Shown here: piece after piece, positions 17,248-25,294 of the stretch | How positions within the stretch are numbered: the stretch's first letter is position 1 | Layout: each line of letters begins with the position of its first letter | From: an uncultured Blautia sp. | GTDB lineage: Bacteria > Bacillota > Clostridia > Lachnospirales > Lachnospiraceae | Direction of reading: 5' to 3' | Assembly (NCBI RefSeq): GCF_937880195.1 | Contig: NZ_CALFLA010000065.1 | Coordinates: forward strand, 1-32,438 | DNA: 32,438 bases | Notes under the pieces: generated by a model | Told to the model about the DNA's origin: nothing | The model's database searches: none | The model's input: the letters and a program-made list of their open reading frames with translations, nothing else | Made by a program: the position numbers and the translations under genes

Positions 17248-18489
17248 TTATCTGCCGCACAGAGCCATTGCTGCCAGATATGCAGTGGACCATGCGATCT
17301 GCAGGTTAAATCCACCTGTAACTGCATCCAGATCCAGAACCTCGCCGATAAAGTAAAGATTCTGAACCAGCTTTGATTCCATTGTTCCCGGATGTATTTC
17401 TTTTACAGAAACGCCGCCCCGGGTGATCACTGCTTCCTTAAACTCTCCAAGACCGTTGACTGTAAAAGGAAATGCCTTTACAAGCGACCCAAAACTGTGA
17501 CGCTCTTCTCTGGAAATCTCATGAATAGGTTTTTCAGGTAAGATACCTCCGATTTCCAACATAACCGGAGTCAGGGACGATGGGAAAAGGACGCCGATCA
17601 CATTTTTAAACTGCTTGTTTTTTGCTGATTCAAATTCTCTCAGAATGCGGGCGTCAAGCTGTTCCAGGGTAAGAGCTGGTTTCAGATCAAGAAAAGCGGA
17701 TAAAGTTCCGTTTTTTTTCAGTTCTTTTCCGATGACAGCGCTTGCAGAAAGAACAAGGGGACCTGTGATCCCTGTATGAGTAAACATCATTTCCCCGAAA
17801 TCCTTAAACAGCACTTTACGGCCTTTTTTAATTGTCAGTTCCACATTTTTTAATGACAGTCCCGCCATTTTGGGAATATAATCTTCTTCTGTATGAAGAG
17901 GTACAAGAGATGGAGACAGGTCTGTTACCTTATGCCCAGCCTCTTCTGCAAATTTGTAGCCGTCTCCGGTAGAACCGGTGGAAGGATAAGAAAGACCTCC
18001 GGTAGCTACCACCACGGCGTCTGCTTTATGGACGCTTCCATCAAAAAGACAGATCCCTGAAGCCTTCCCATCTTCCAGAATGAGATTTTTTACCGGAGCC
18101 TTCAGGCGGACGCACACGCCGTATTCCTTAAGTTTACGTTCCAGAGCATGTATAATGTCTGAGGAATGATCTGAACAGGGAAATACGCGGTTCCCTCTTT
18201 CGGTTTTTAGGGGAGTTCCTGCATCTTCCAGAAATGCCATCATATCCTGACTGTTAAAGGTATAAAAGGCGCTGTAGAGAAATTTGGCGTTTTGCATCAC
18301 AGCCTGGAGAAGCTCTTCCGGGCTGCAGTCATTGGTAACATTGCATCGTCCTTTACCAGTGATATAAAGTTTTTTGCCAAGTTTTTCATTTTTTTCGAAC
18401 AGAGTAACCTGACAGCCGTTTTTTGCCGCAAATACAGAGGCAAGCATTCCGGCCGCTCCTCCTCCTACGATAATGACTTTTTTGTTCAT
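17248..18489 (-). CDS. HI0933/YhiN-family FAD-dependent oxidoreductase
   Basis: A 413-residue flavoprotein. A Rossmann dinucleotide-binding motif, GGGAAG, is at residues 9-14. It is followed by GKGRCNVTN, the family GGLSYPSTGSTGDGY segment, and near the C-terminus a GEVLDLDAVTGGFNLQIAWSTA motif closing the FAD site. These mark the HI0933-like family, often labelled 'aminoacetone oxidase family'. The physiological substrate is unknown. The ATG at 18489 follows AAAGGATACTG; a start 18 bases upstream is less supported. It leads an operon with cmk, ispH and S1, and lies just after a terminator that ends the decarboxylase operon. Confidence 0.9.
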   Translation of the reverse strand: MNKKVIIVGGGAAGMLASVFAAKNGCQVTLFEKNEKLGKKLYITGKGRCNVTNDCSPEELLQAVMQNAKFLYSAFYTFNSQDMMAFLEDAGTPLKTERGNRVFPCSDHSSDIIHALERKLKEYGVCVRLKAPVKNLILEDGKASGICLFDGSVHKADAVVVATGGLSYPSTGSTGDGYKFAEEAGHKVTDLSPSLVPLHTEEDYIPKMAGLSLKNVELTIKKGRKVLFKDFGEMMFTHTGITGPLVLSASAVIGKELKKNGTLSAFLDLKPALTLEQLDARILREFESAKNKQFKNVIGVLFPSSLTPVMLEIGGILPEKPIHEISREERHSFGSLVKAFPFTVNGLGEFKEAVITRGGVSVKEIHPGTMESKLVQNLYFIGEVLDLDAVTGGFNLQIAWSTAYLAAMALCGR

Positions 18490-18511
18490 CAGTATCCTTT
18501 CAAGCAAGAAA

Positions 18512-18545
18512 GGGCTGTTAATGAAGCACAGCTTCTCAACAGCCC
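18512..18545 (-). terminator. Terminator after the decarboxylase operon
   Basis: A two-part stem: GGGCTGTT pairs with AACAGCCC, and inside it GAAGC pairs with GCTTC across ACA. On the minus strand it is followed by TTTCTTGCTT. It lies between the carboxyltransferase stop and the ribosome site of the FAD gene, so read-through would be needed unless a promoter lies upstream. Confidence 0.75.
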
Positions 18546-18568
18546 CTGACTTTTATATGATCACAATT

Positions 18569-19981
18569 TTATACTGGATAAGCTCCGTTTTTTGTATCCG
18601 CTGCTGTTTCATCAACCTTTGTTTCCTGTGCCTGACGGTATTTGAAGAACTCAGTTGCAACCTGTGGGAACAGCGCATAGGAAAGAACGTCTTCATCCTG
18701 CTTCTTGTACTGCGCCATTTCTCCTTCCAGTTTGTCAAGCTCGTTGTCCAGAAGGTCTGCCGGACGGCAGGTGATCGGCTGAGTATCGCCGATACATTTT
18801 TTCTGAACTTCAGCGTCAAATGGTTTTACAGTGGCTCCATATTTTCCGCTTAAGATATCCTTGGTTTCTTTTGTTACCATCTTATATCTCTCGCCCATCA
18901 GCACGTTAAATACAGCCTGTGTACCAACGATCTGTGAAGACGGAGTAACAAGAGGCGGCTCGCCAAGATCTTTACGTACTCTCGGAACTTCCTCAAGAAC
19001 ATCATAGAATTTATCTTCAGCATGCTGCTCTTTCAGCTGAGAGGTAAGGTTGGAAAGCATACCGCCCGGTACCTGATAAAGAAGAGTCTTGATATTTACG
19101 CCAAGGTTCTTCGGATTCAGAAGGCCGCTGTCCAGAGCTTCGTCACGGATCGGACGGAAGTAATCTGCGATCTCAGCAAGAAGCTTCTGATCAAATCCTG
19201 TATCATATGGGGTTCCTTTAAATGTTTCCACCATAACCTCTGTTGCAGGCTGGGAAGTTCCCAGTGCAAACGGAGAAATTGCAGTATCAATAATATCAAC
19301 GCCTGCTTCTACAGCTTTCATATAAGTCATGGAAGCAACGCCTGAAGTATAGTGAGTATGAAGGTCAATGGGGATCTTAACCGCATCTTTCAGCGCTCCT
19401 ACCAGCTCTGTTGCCTGGTAAGGAAGAAGAAGTCCGGCCATATCCTTGATGCAGATGGAATCTGCGCCCATAGCTTCGATCTCTTTTGCAATATTTGTCC
19501 AGTATTCCAGTGTATACGCATCTCCAAGTGTATAGGAAAGCGCAACCTGGGCATGAGCCTTTTCTTTGTTGGCTGCCTTAACTGCGGTCTTCAGGTTACG
19601 CAGGTCGTTCAGACAGTCAAAAATACGGATGATATCAATACCGTTTGCTGCAGATTTCTGTACGAAATATTCTACAACGTCATCTGCATAGGGACGGTAT
19701 CCAAGAATATTCTGTCCACGGAAAAGCATCTGGAGCTTTGTGTTTTTGAATCCGTCACGGAATTTACGAAGTCTTTCCCATGGATCCTCTTTCAGGAAAC
19801 GAAGGGAAGCGTCAAAAGTAGCGCCGCCCCAGCACTCTACTGCATGGTAGCCTACTTTATCCATTTTTTCAACGATTGGAAGCATCTGTTCTGTGCTGAG
19901 TCTTGTGGCGATCAGGGACTGATGCGCATCACGCAGAACAGTTTCCACGATTTTTACAGGTTTTTTTTCTAATTCTGCCAT
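18569..19981 (-). CDS. Pyruvate/oxaloacetate carboxyltransferase subunit (OadA / PC-B / 5S type)
   Basis: A 470-residue TIM-barrel carboxyltransferase that moves CO2 between biotin and pyruvate/oxaloacetate. Visible features are RDAHQSL (17-23), FRGQN (87-91), the carbamylated-lysine motif IKDMAG (Lys179) and the metal ligands HTHY (His208, His210). It stops before any biotinyl domain; OadA proteins of ~590 residues carry biotin at their C-terminus, whereas here biotin sits on a separate carrier. The final gene of the decarboxylase operon, it starts 49 bases after the beta-subunit gene with AAGGAGAA as ribosome site. Direction in vivo (oxaloacetate decarboxylation or formation) is not decided by sequence. 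Confidence 0.92.
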   Translation of the reverse strand: MAELEKKPVKIVETVLRDAHQSLIATRLSTEQMLPIVEKMDKVGYHAVECWGGATFDASLRFLKEDPWERLRKFRDGFKNTKLQMLFRGQNILGYRPYADDVVEYFVQKSAANGIDIIRIFDCLNDLRNLKTAVKAANKEKAHAQVALSYTLGDAYTLEYWTNIAKEIEAMGADSICIKDMAGLLLPYQATELVGALKDAVKIPIDLHTHYTSGVASMTYMKAVEAGVDIIDTAISPFALGTSQPATEVMVETFKGTPYDTGFDQKLLAEIADYFRPIRDEALDSGLLNPKNLGVNIKTLLYQVPGGMLSNLTSQLKEQHAEDKFYDVLEEVPRVRKDLGEPPLVTPSSQIVGTQAVFNVLMGERYKMVTKETKDILSGKYGATVKPFDAEVQKKCIGDTQPITCRPADLLDNELDKLEGEMAQYKKQDEDVLSYALFPQVATEFFKYRQAQETKVDETAADTKNGAYPV

Positions 19982-20030
19982 TATTTATTCTCCTTATATA
20001 TTCAATAGAAAGGAAGTTCGATTTTTAGTA

Positions 20031-21179
20031 TCAAACACCGAAAATTGCCATAAAGGTTCCGGCTGCTACAGCAGTACCGATAACGCCGGCCACGTTTGGT
20101 CCCATTGCATGCATGAGCAGGAAGTTGGTAGGATCTGCTTCCGCACCTACCTTTTGAGACACACGGGCAGCCATGGGAACTGCGGACACGCCGGCAGAAC
20201 CGATCAGCGGATTGATCTTTCCGCCTGAAAGTTTGCACATAAGCTTGCCAAGCATAACGCCGCCAAAAGTACCAAAGGCAAAGGCAACAAGTCCAAGTCC
20301 TACGATTTTCAGAGTATCCAGGTTCAGGAATGCCTCTGCACTTGTAGAAGCTCCTACGGAAGTACCCAGAAGAATAACTACAATGTACATCATTGCATTG
20401 GATGCAGTTTCTGTAAGCTGTTTTACAACACCTGACTCACGGAACAGGTTACCAAGCATCAGCATACCAACCAGCGGAGCTGTGGTAGGAAGGATCAGGC
20501 AGACAACAATCGTAATGACGATTGGGAAAAGAATTTTTTCCAGTTTACTTACTGGACGAAGCTGATCCATTTTGATCTTACGTTCTTTTTCTGTTGTAAA
20601 CAGTTTCATGATCGGCGGCTGAATGATAGGAACCAGAGACATATAGGAATATGCCGCCACCGCAATAGGTCCCATAAGGGCAGTCTGTCCAAGCTTACCT
20701 GCAAGGAAAATAGAGGTAGGGCCGTCAGCGCCTCCGATAATGGAGATAGCTGCCGCTGCCTTTCCGTTAAATCCAAGAAGGATAGCAAGGAAATAAGCTA
20801 CATAGATACCAAGCTGTGCCGCTGCTCCAAGAAGAAAGCTCTTGGGGTTTGCGATCAGCGGACCGAAGTCTGTCATGGCGCCTACGCCCATGAAGATCAG
20901 GGACGGAAGAATACTCCACTCATCCAGCAGATAGAAGTAATGAAGAAGTCCGCCTACTCCATTAGACATATCTTCCGGATGCGCCATAATATCAGGATAA
21001 ATATTTACAAGGAGCATACCAAAAGCAATGGGAACAAGAAGAAGAGGTTCAAATCCCTTTTTGATCGCAAGGAATAAGAAAATACATGCCACTGCGATCA
21101 TCAGATAGTTGCCCCAGGTAAGGTTAAAGAAAGCTGTCTGGTGAATCAGGTTAGACAGGGTTTCTGCAACATTAGACAT
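20031..21179 (-). CDS. Na+-translocating decarboxylase beta subunit (OadB/MmdB/GcdB)
   Basis: A 382-residue polytopic membrane protein that decarboxylates carboxybiotin and pumps Na+ outwards. The family signature GGADGPTSI is at 149-157; Asp152 corresponds to the Na+/proton-binding aspartate of the family. Further conserved segments are FMGVGAMTDFGPL near residue 96 and the C-terminal GPNVAGVIGTAVAAGTF. The length is typical. It follows the biotin carrier by 16 bases with GGGAGG as ribosome site. The subunit family is shared by oxaloacetate, methylmalonyl-CoA and glutaconyl-CoA decarboxylases, so the substrate has to come from the partner subunits. Confidence 0.95.
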   Translation of the reverse strand: MSNVAETLSNLIHQTAFFNLTWGNYLMIAVACIFLFLAIKKGFEPLLLVPIAFGMLLVNIYPDIMAHPEDMSNGVGGLLHYFYLLDEWSILPSLIFMGVGAMTDFGPLIANPKSFLLGAAAQLGIYVAYFLAILLGFNGKAAAAISIIGGADGPTSIFLAGKLGQTALMGPIAVAAYSYMSLVPIIQPPIMKLFTTEKERKIKMDQLRPVSKLEKILFPIVITIVVCLILPTTAPLVGMLMLGNLFRESGVVKQLTETASNAMMYIVVILLGTSVGASTSAEAFLNLDTLKIVGLGLVAFAFGTFGGVMLGKLMCKLSGGKINPLIGSAGVSAVPMAARVSQKVGAEADPTNFLLMHAMGPNVAGVIGTAVAAGTFMAIFGV

Positions 21180-21195
21180 CTGAATACCTCCCGTC

Positions 21196-21573
21196 TTAGT
21201 TCATGGTTGCCAGGGTATCTCCGTTTTCTACGGAAGCGCCCTCTGATGTATCAATGCTTGCAACTGTACCATCCTGAGGTGCGACTACAGGGATCTCCAT
21301 CTTCATGGACTCAAGGATCACAATGCTGTCGCCGGCCTTTACAGCCTGTCCTGCAGATGCAACAACTTTCAGAACTTTACCTGGAACTGAAGCTGTTACT
21401 TTAACAGCGCCTGCGCCTGCTGCCGGAGCTGCCGCTTTCGGAGCCGGGGCTGCTGCCGGAGCTTTTGGTGCAGCCTTTGGAGCTGCTACAGGAGCCGGAG
21501 CTGCTGCGCTGCCGGTTTCTTCTACAGTTACTTCATAAGCGGTTCCATTTACAGTAATTGTATAACTTTTCAT
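21196..21573 (-). CDS. Biotin carrier protein of the decarboxylase (gamma/1.3S type)
   Basis: A 125-residue biotin carrier. A short N-terminal strand region (MKSYTITVNG) precedes an Ala/Pro-rich swinging linker (about 23-55). The biotinyl domain follows, with ESMKME at 89-94 and Lys91 the biotinylated residue. It would shuttle the carboxyl group between the carboxyltransferases and the membrane beta subunit. The Ala/Pro linker is codon-biased and GC-rich compared with its neighbours, as is common for this family. The ribosome site is TTTAGGAGG. BirA is needed for biotinylation and is not in the window. Confidence 0.95.
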   Translation of the reverse strand: MKSYTITVNGTAYEVTVEETGSAAAPAPVAAPKAAPKAPAAAPAPKAAAPAAGAGAVKVTASVPGKVLKVVASAGQAVKAGDSIVILESMKMEIPVVAPQDGTVASIDTSEGASVENGDTLATMN

Positions 21574-21596
21574 GATTTAATCCTCCTAAATATCTC

Positions 21597-22340
21597 TTAT
21601 CTTCTTGGACGTTTAATTTTACGGATAGAACGGACAACAAATCCGTCAGTTGTGGTTCCCTCTGCTGCTGCAATTGCCGCTGCGATTACGGCAACAAGCT
21701 CTTCATCGGCATCCTGTACAGTTTCCGGAACCGGAACTGCAGGAACCGGGATTGGAGCCGGAGCTGTTTCTTTTTTCTCTTTTTTGGTTCCTTGTGAACC
21801 TGGAATGAATTTGAAAAGAGAAATAACAAAGATCAGAAGGATCAGGATCACGAATACAGTTCCAAGACCCATAATGGTGTTTAACCCTGCGTTTTTCATG
21901 GTTGTTGACAGGGGATACTGAACGTTCACAGCAACGGAAACCGGTGTTGTCACACCGTCAACATCCTCAAAAACATATACAAATTCCGCGTCCAGTTTCT
22001 CGAAATCCACCGGTACAGTAGCTGTATACTGGCGGTTGGAAAACTCAACCTCGGCTGATCCGGCTTCTACAAACTCGCCTACTTCAGCTTTTGCATCATT
22101 CCATGCTTCCATAGCGCCTTCGGTAAACTCATCGCCGGAATCCAGATATGCTTTGATCTCCTCATCACTGAGAGGAATGATCGTGCTGGTCAGTCCTTCT
22201 GCAGTCATAACGATCTGCGTCTTTATTGCCTCATCAATCTCACTGTCTGCCATTACAACTGCCGCGCCGGAAAAAGTAAGAGAAGCGGCGCATACTGCTG
22301 CTACACAGACAGAGGATGCTTTTTTTAACATCTGATTCAT
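21597..22340 (-). CDS. OadG-like small membrane subunit with exported N-terminal domain
   Basis: A 247-residue protein. A Sec-type signal or first helix (about 4-31) is followed by an acidic exported region of about 120 residues, one membrane helix (155-178), a Lys/Pro-rich linker and a C-terminal cytoplasmic segment ending AAAIAAAEG...FVVRSIRKIKRP, typical of OadG/MmdC delta subunits that hold the complex together. Ordinary OadG proteins are about 80-120 residues and lack the exported domain. The start is the ATG behind AGAGAGGTGAG; the frame continues upstream into the carboxyltransferase gene. The exported domain resembles secreted DUF3887-like domains in style, but I cannot confirm this by eye. 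Confidence 0.85.
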   Translation of the reverse strand: MNQMLKKASSVCVAAVCAASLTFSGAAVVMADSEIDEAIKTQIVMTAEGLTSTIIPLSDEEIKAYLDSGDEFTEGAMEAWNDAKAEVGEFVEAGSAEVEFSNRQYTATVPVDFEKLDAEFVYVFEDVDGVTTPVSVAVNVQYPLSTTMKNAGLNTIMGLGTVFVILILLIFVISLFKFIPGSQGTKKEKKETAPAPIPVPAVPVPETVQDADEELVAVIAAAIAAAEGTTTDGFVVRSIRKIKRPRR

Positions 22341-22353
22341 ATGCTCACCTCTC

Positions 22354-23790
22354 TCAGACTGCACTGTGCTTTTTCGCCGGACGGTCTTCTCTCTTTGTGA
22401 ACAGCATTTCAAAAGCACCGATTACATATTTTCTTGTATCCGCCGGTGCGATCACAGTATCTACATAACCTCTGGCTGCTGCTGACTCAACGCCTGACTG
22501 AATCTTTCTGTACTCCTCTGCTTTTTCGTTAAGAACAGATGCGTCTGAGCCTGGATACATGATCTTAGCTGCAAGGGAGGCGTCCATCATACCGATTTCT
22601 GCATTGTCCCAGGCATATACAAGATCTGCTCCTACAGATTTGCTGTTCATAGCCACGTATGCAGTACCGTATGCCTTTCCGATGATCACATTCACTTTCG
22701 GAACAGTTGCATCAGCAAAAGCATGAACCATATCGCCTATGGATTTTGCCATCATTTTCTCGTTGCACAGAGTAGCCTTAAAGCCTGTTACATTTGTAAG
22801 GGTAAGTACCGGAATATCAAAAGCGTCGCAGAATTTTACAAAATCTGCTGCTTTTCTTGCTCCTCTTGCAGAGATAGTTCCGTCAAATTCTTCTGTTTTT
22901 TCGCCTTCTTCGTTATAAACCTCTGTTCTGTTGGCAACAGCTCCTACAGTTGCGCCATTGAGACGGAGGAAACCTGTAACGACATCCTTGCCATAGTTTT
23001 TCTTTGTCTCAAAGAAAAGATTGTCATCTGCGATTCTTGAAAGCGCCAGAGAAGTATCTCCTGTGCATGCAGCAAGATCGTCGCAGGTACGGTTCAGATC
23101 ATCCGTGCATTCTACAAAAGAATCGTTGTCTTCAAAGTTAGAAGGAAGCAGGCTTACAAGCTGACGGATTTCTCCAAGGATTTCTTCCTCTGTACCAACG
23201 CCGTCAATAAGACCTGTTTCCTGGCTCTGGAAGTCAGCGCATGCGGTATCGCATTTGTCAACATGATTTCCTTCCAGTGCGTTAGGAGTATTCACAAACA
23301 TTTTTGCTTTTTTTGCTTCCATGAAGGTGAAATCTGTCAGTGCCGGAACAACAGCCATTCCGCCGCCGCAGGTACCGAATATTGCTGTGATCTGCGGGAT
23401 CATTCCGGAAGCAAGCGTCTGTTTCAGATAAATGGATCCAAAAGCTTCCAGGGCGTCGGTAGCCTCCTGAAGTCTCAGACCTGCACAGTCTACAAGACCA
23501 ATGACCGGAGCGCCGGTTTTCATTGCAAGGTCATAAAGAGCGGAAATTTTCTTTGCATGCATCTCGCCTACAGTTCCGTTCAGTACGGAAGCGTCCTGGC
23601 TGTAAACGTATACAAGATTTCCGTCGATCACACCAGAGCCGGTAATTACACCGTCTGAAGGTGCTTTTGATTCAGTCATGTTAAAATCTGTAGATCTTGC
23701 TGTAACGCTTTTGCCGATTTCAACAAAACTGTTTGCATCAAGCAAAGAAGTGATTCTTGTGCCTGCTAAACTTGGTGTTGCATTACTCAT
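22354..23790 (-). CDS. Acyl-CoA carboxyltransferase subunit (MmdA/PccB/12S type)
   Basis: A 478-residue crotonase-fold carboxyltransferase of the MmdA/PccB group. Two ClpP/crotonase halves are seen: the N-half with GTCGGGMAV (oxyanion-hole glycines, about 149-157) and the C-half with NVTGF...GKAYGTAYVAM and AEIGMMD. It should transfer a carboxyl from an acyl-CoA such as methylmalonyl-CoA to biotin. It is somewhat shorter than classical MmdA (about 510-520). It is the first gene of the operon, with a GGAGGG ribosome site and a promoter 60-90 bases upstream. The exact acyl-CoA cannot be read off; methylmalonyl-CoA or glutaconyl-CoA are both possible. Confidence 0.88.
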   Translation of the reverse strand: MSNATPSLAGTRITSLLDANSFVEIGKSVTARSTDFNMTESKAPSDGVITGSGVIDGNLVYVYSQDASVLNGTVGEMHAKKISALYDLAMKTGAPVIGLVDCAGLRLQEATDALEAFGSIYLKQTLASGMIPQITAIFGTCGGGMAVVPALTDFTFMEAKKAKMFVNTPNALEGNHVDKCDTACADFQSQETGLIDGVGTEEEILGEIRQLVSLLPSNFEDNDSFVECTDDLNRTCDDLAACTGDTSLALSRIADDNLFFETKKNYGKDVVTGFLRLNGATVGAVANRTEVYNEEGEKTEEFDGTISARGARKAADFVKFCDAFDIPVLTLTNVTGFKATLCNEKMMAKSIGDMVHAFADATVPKVNVIIGKAYGTAYVAMNSKSVGADLVYAWDNAEIGMMDASLAAKIMYPGSDASVLNEKAEEYRKIQSGVESAAARGYVDTVIAPADTRKYVIGAFEMLFTKREDRPAKKHSAV

Positions 23791-23851
23791 TCTTGTTTAC
23801 CCTCCATTTTTATAAGAATTTAAAGTATAACCAAAATTTCAGCCGATTATA

Positions 23852-23880
23852 ATTGTACCCTTTTTCACAAAATATTTCAA
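23852..23880 (-). promoter_or_regulatory. Promoter of the decarboxylase operon
   Basis: On the minus strand TTGAAA (23875-23880) is followed after exactly 17 bases by TACAAT (23852-23857). Each hexamer is close to consensus. It lies 62 bases before the first start codon. Confidence 0.65.
23853..23870 (-). promoter_or_regulatory. Rex-like operator overlapping the -10
   Basis: The minus strand reads TTGTGAA-AAAG-GGTACAA. Against the Rex palindrome TTGTGAANNNNTTCACAA the left half is perfect and the right half matches four of seven. It covers the spacer and -10 of the decarboxylase promoter. Tentative because the region is AT-rich. Confidence 0.3.
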
Positions 23881-23895
23881 TAGGGTAACGTGTTT

Positions 23896-23913
23896 TTGTT
23901 AAAAATTTAACCT
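23896..23913 (+). promoter_or_regulatory. Rex-like operator upstream of the -35
   Basis: The plus strand reads TTGTTAA-AAAT-TTAACCT, against the clostridial Rex form TTGTTAANNNNTTAACAA: seven of seven and five of seven. Its centre is 43 bases, about four helical turns, from the other candidate. Inferred only. Confidence 0.35.
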
Positions 23914-23952
23914 CATTCTTTTTTGAGGGACAACAAAAATAAAAAGGGTAAT

Positions 23953-25179
23953 CTAATGAAAAAATCCATGGAATACCTGTTCCATGCACCATTGATATGT
24001 GAGCGCATCAATTTTCCGATCTGAAAGTACCGGATAGGACGCAATGGTTTCCCCATTGAGAATACAGGAATAGGTACCGATTTTTTCGCCTTTGGCAACA
24101 GGCGCCTTTATATTTTCCTTTAGCTTCAGCTCATAGGACATCTGTTCTCCTTTTTTTAGAAGGATTTTCTTGTTTTTTTCTTTGTCTTCTACAGAAAGGA
24201 TTCCCTGGATCACAGCTTCATCTCCAATGGCAGAATCTATCTGCACGCCTTTTTCTATTTTGATAACAGGCAGGGAAGGTTCTTTCCAACAGGTTTGATA
24301 GCTGAAATTTTCATCTCCGAAATTTAAAAGTTTTAAAGTATCTTTCCATTTATAACCTTTATTATTCGGCCATCCGCATCCCAGAAGAGCTATGATAAAA
24401 AGTTTTTCTTCCCGTTTGCAGGCACAGACGTAGCAGTATCCTGCATCTCCAGTAAATCCGGTTTTTCCAGACAGCACTCCGTCAGTCATTGTAAGCAGCG
24501 CGTTTGTATTATGAAGGCTGAATTGTCTTTTGCCGCTGAGATCAGAAAAAGAATATTCTATGGTTTCTGTGATTTTTAAAAATGTTCTGCTCTGAATGGC
24601 ATAGCGCATGATCAGAGCAAGATCCTGAGCCGTAGTGTGGTGGATGTCGTTTTCGTCTTCTGCATCAAGGCCGTTTGGAGTAATAAAATAAGTGTCCTTG
24701 CAGCCGATCTTTTTGGCTTTTTCATTCATCATTTCAGCAAATTTTTCCGTAGATCCTCCAATATGCTCTGCAATAGCAACTGCCGTATCATTATGGCTTT
24801 TCAGCATTAGAGAATATAGAAGATCTTCCAGATAATACTGTTCGCCCTCTTTCATCCCAAGCTGTACGTCCGGCTGGGAAGCCGCGTTAGCAGAAATCTG
24901 TACATAATCGTCTCCTGCGCCGTATTCCAGGGCAAGTATACATGTCATAACTTTTGTAGTGCTGGCGTTTGGCCGGGGGCGGCTCCCTTCTTTATCATAA
25001 AGTATCCTTCCGGTGTCTCCGTCCATAAGCACTGCGGAAAGAGAATAAATATTTCCTGGAATTACGTTTTCAGAGGAGTCTTTCTTTTGTTCTTCTCCAT
25101 AAGTCCACTGCCCGCCGCTTATAACGCAGCACAAAAAAAAGACAGATGCCAGAAGTATCTTGGAAACAGCACGTCTCAT
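23953..25179 (-). CDS. D-alanyl-D-alanine carboxypeptidase (DacF/PBP5 family)
   Basis: A 408-residue exported serine carboxypeptidase that trims the terminal D-Ala from peptidoglycan pentapeptides. A Sec signal peptide covers about residues 1-28. Active-site motifs are STTK (73-76, nucleophile Ser73), SHN (128-130) and KTG (239-241). A beta-rich C-terminal domain follows, ending in a short region with aromatic residues that may touch the membrane. The ribosome site GGTGGGATAG precedes the ATG. It stands alone between the phospholipase-like gene and the decarboxylase operon. A second member of the family is at 29504-30685; the two are clearly diverged. Confidence 0.95.
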   Translation of the reverse strand: MRRAVSKILLASVFFLCCVISGGQWTYGEEQKKDSSENVIPGNIYSLSAVLMDGDTGRILYDKEGSRPRPNASTTKVMTCILALEYGAGDDYVQISANAASQPDVQLGMKEGEQYYLEDLLYSLMLKSHNDTAVAIAEHIGGSTEKFAEMMNEKAKKIGCKDTYFITPNGLDAEDENDIHHTTAQDLALIMRYAIQSRTFLKITETIEYSFSDLSGKRQFSLHNTNALLTMTDGVLSGKTGFTGDAGYCYVCACKREEKLFIIALLGCGWPNNKGYKWKDTLKLLNFGDENFSYQTCWKEPSLPVIKIEKGVQIDSAIGDEAVIQGILSVEDKEKNKKILLKKGEQMSYELKLKENIKAPVAKGEKIGTYSCILNGETIASYPVLSDRKIDALTYQWCMEQVFHGFFH

Positions 25180-25220
25180 ATTTCTATCCCACCTTTTTAT
25201 TTTATAGGATAATTTTATGC

Positions 25221-25271
25221 ATGTCTGCTTTCTTTATTCTGAAATTCATCTGTCTTAGATATGTCTGCTTT
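25221..25271. repeat. Pair of 11-base direct repeats
   Basis: ATGTCTGCTTT occurs at 25221-25231 and again at 25261-25271, exactly 40 bases apart, in the 115-base gap between two minus-strand genes. TTTTATAGG also occurs twice in the same gap, outside the pair. The function is unknown; the sites could be regulator sites or a small duplication. Confidence 0.6.
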
Positions 25272-25294
25272 TGTTTTATAGGCAGTTTCCTATC

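Noticed and set aside
19352..19972. A 206-codon plus-strand open frame within the carboxyltransferase gene
   Set aside because: It is a shadow frame of a conserved gene, rich in Cys, Phe and Ile, with no ribosome site.
21400..21510. Ala/Pro-rich repetitive stretch that looks like a tandem repeat
   Set aside because: It is the normal swinging linker of a biotin carrier protein.
23911..23928. Small hairpin CCTCA/TGAGG after the first carboxypeptidase gene as a terminator
   Set aside because: The stem has only five pairs and an A-rich loop; too weak to call.
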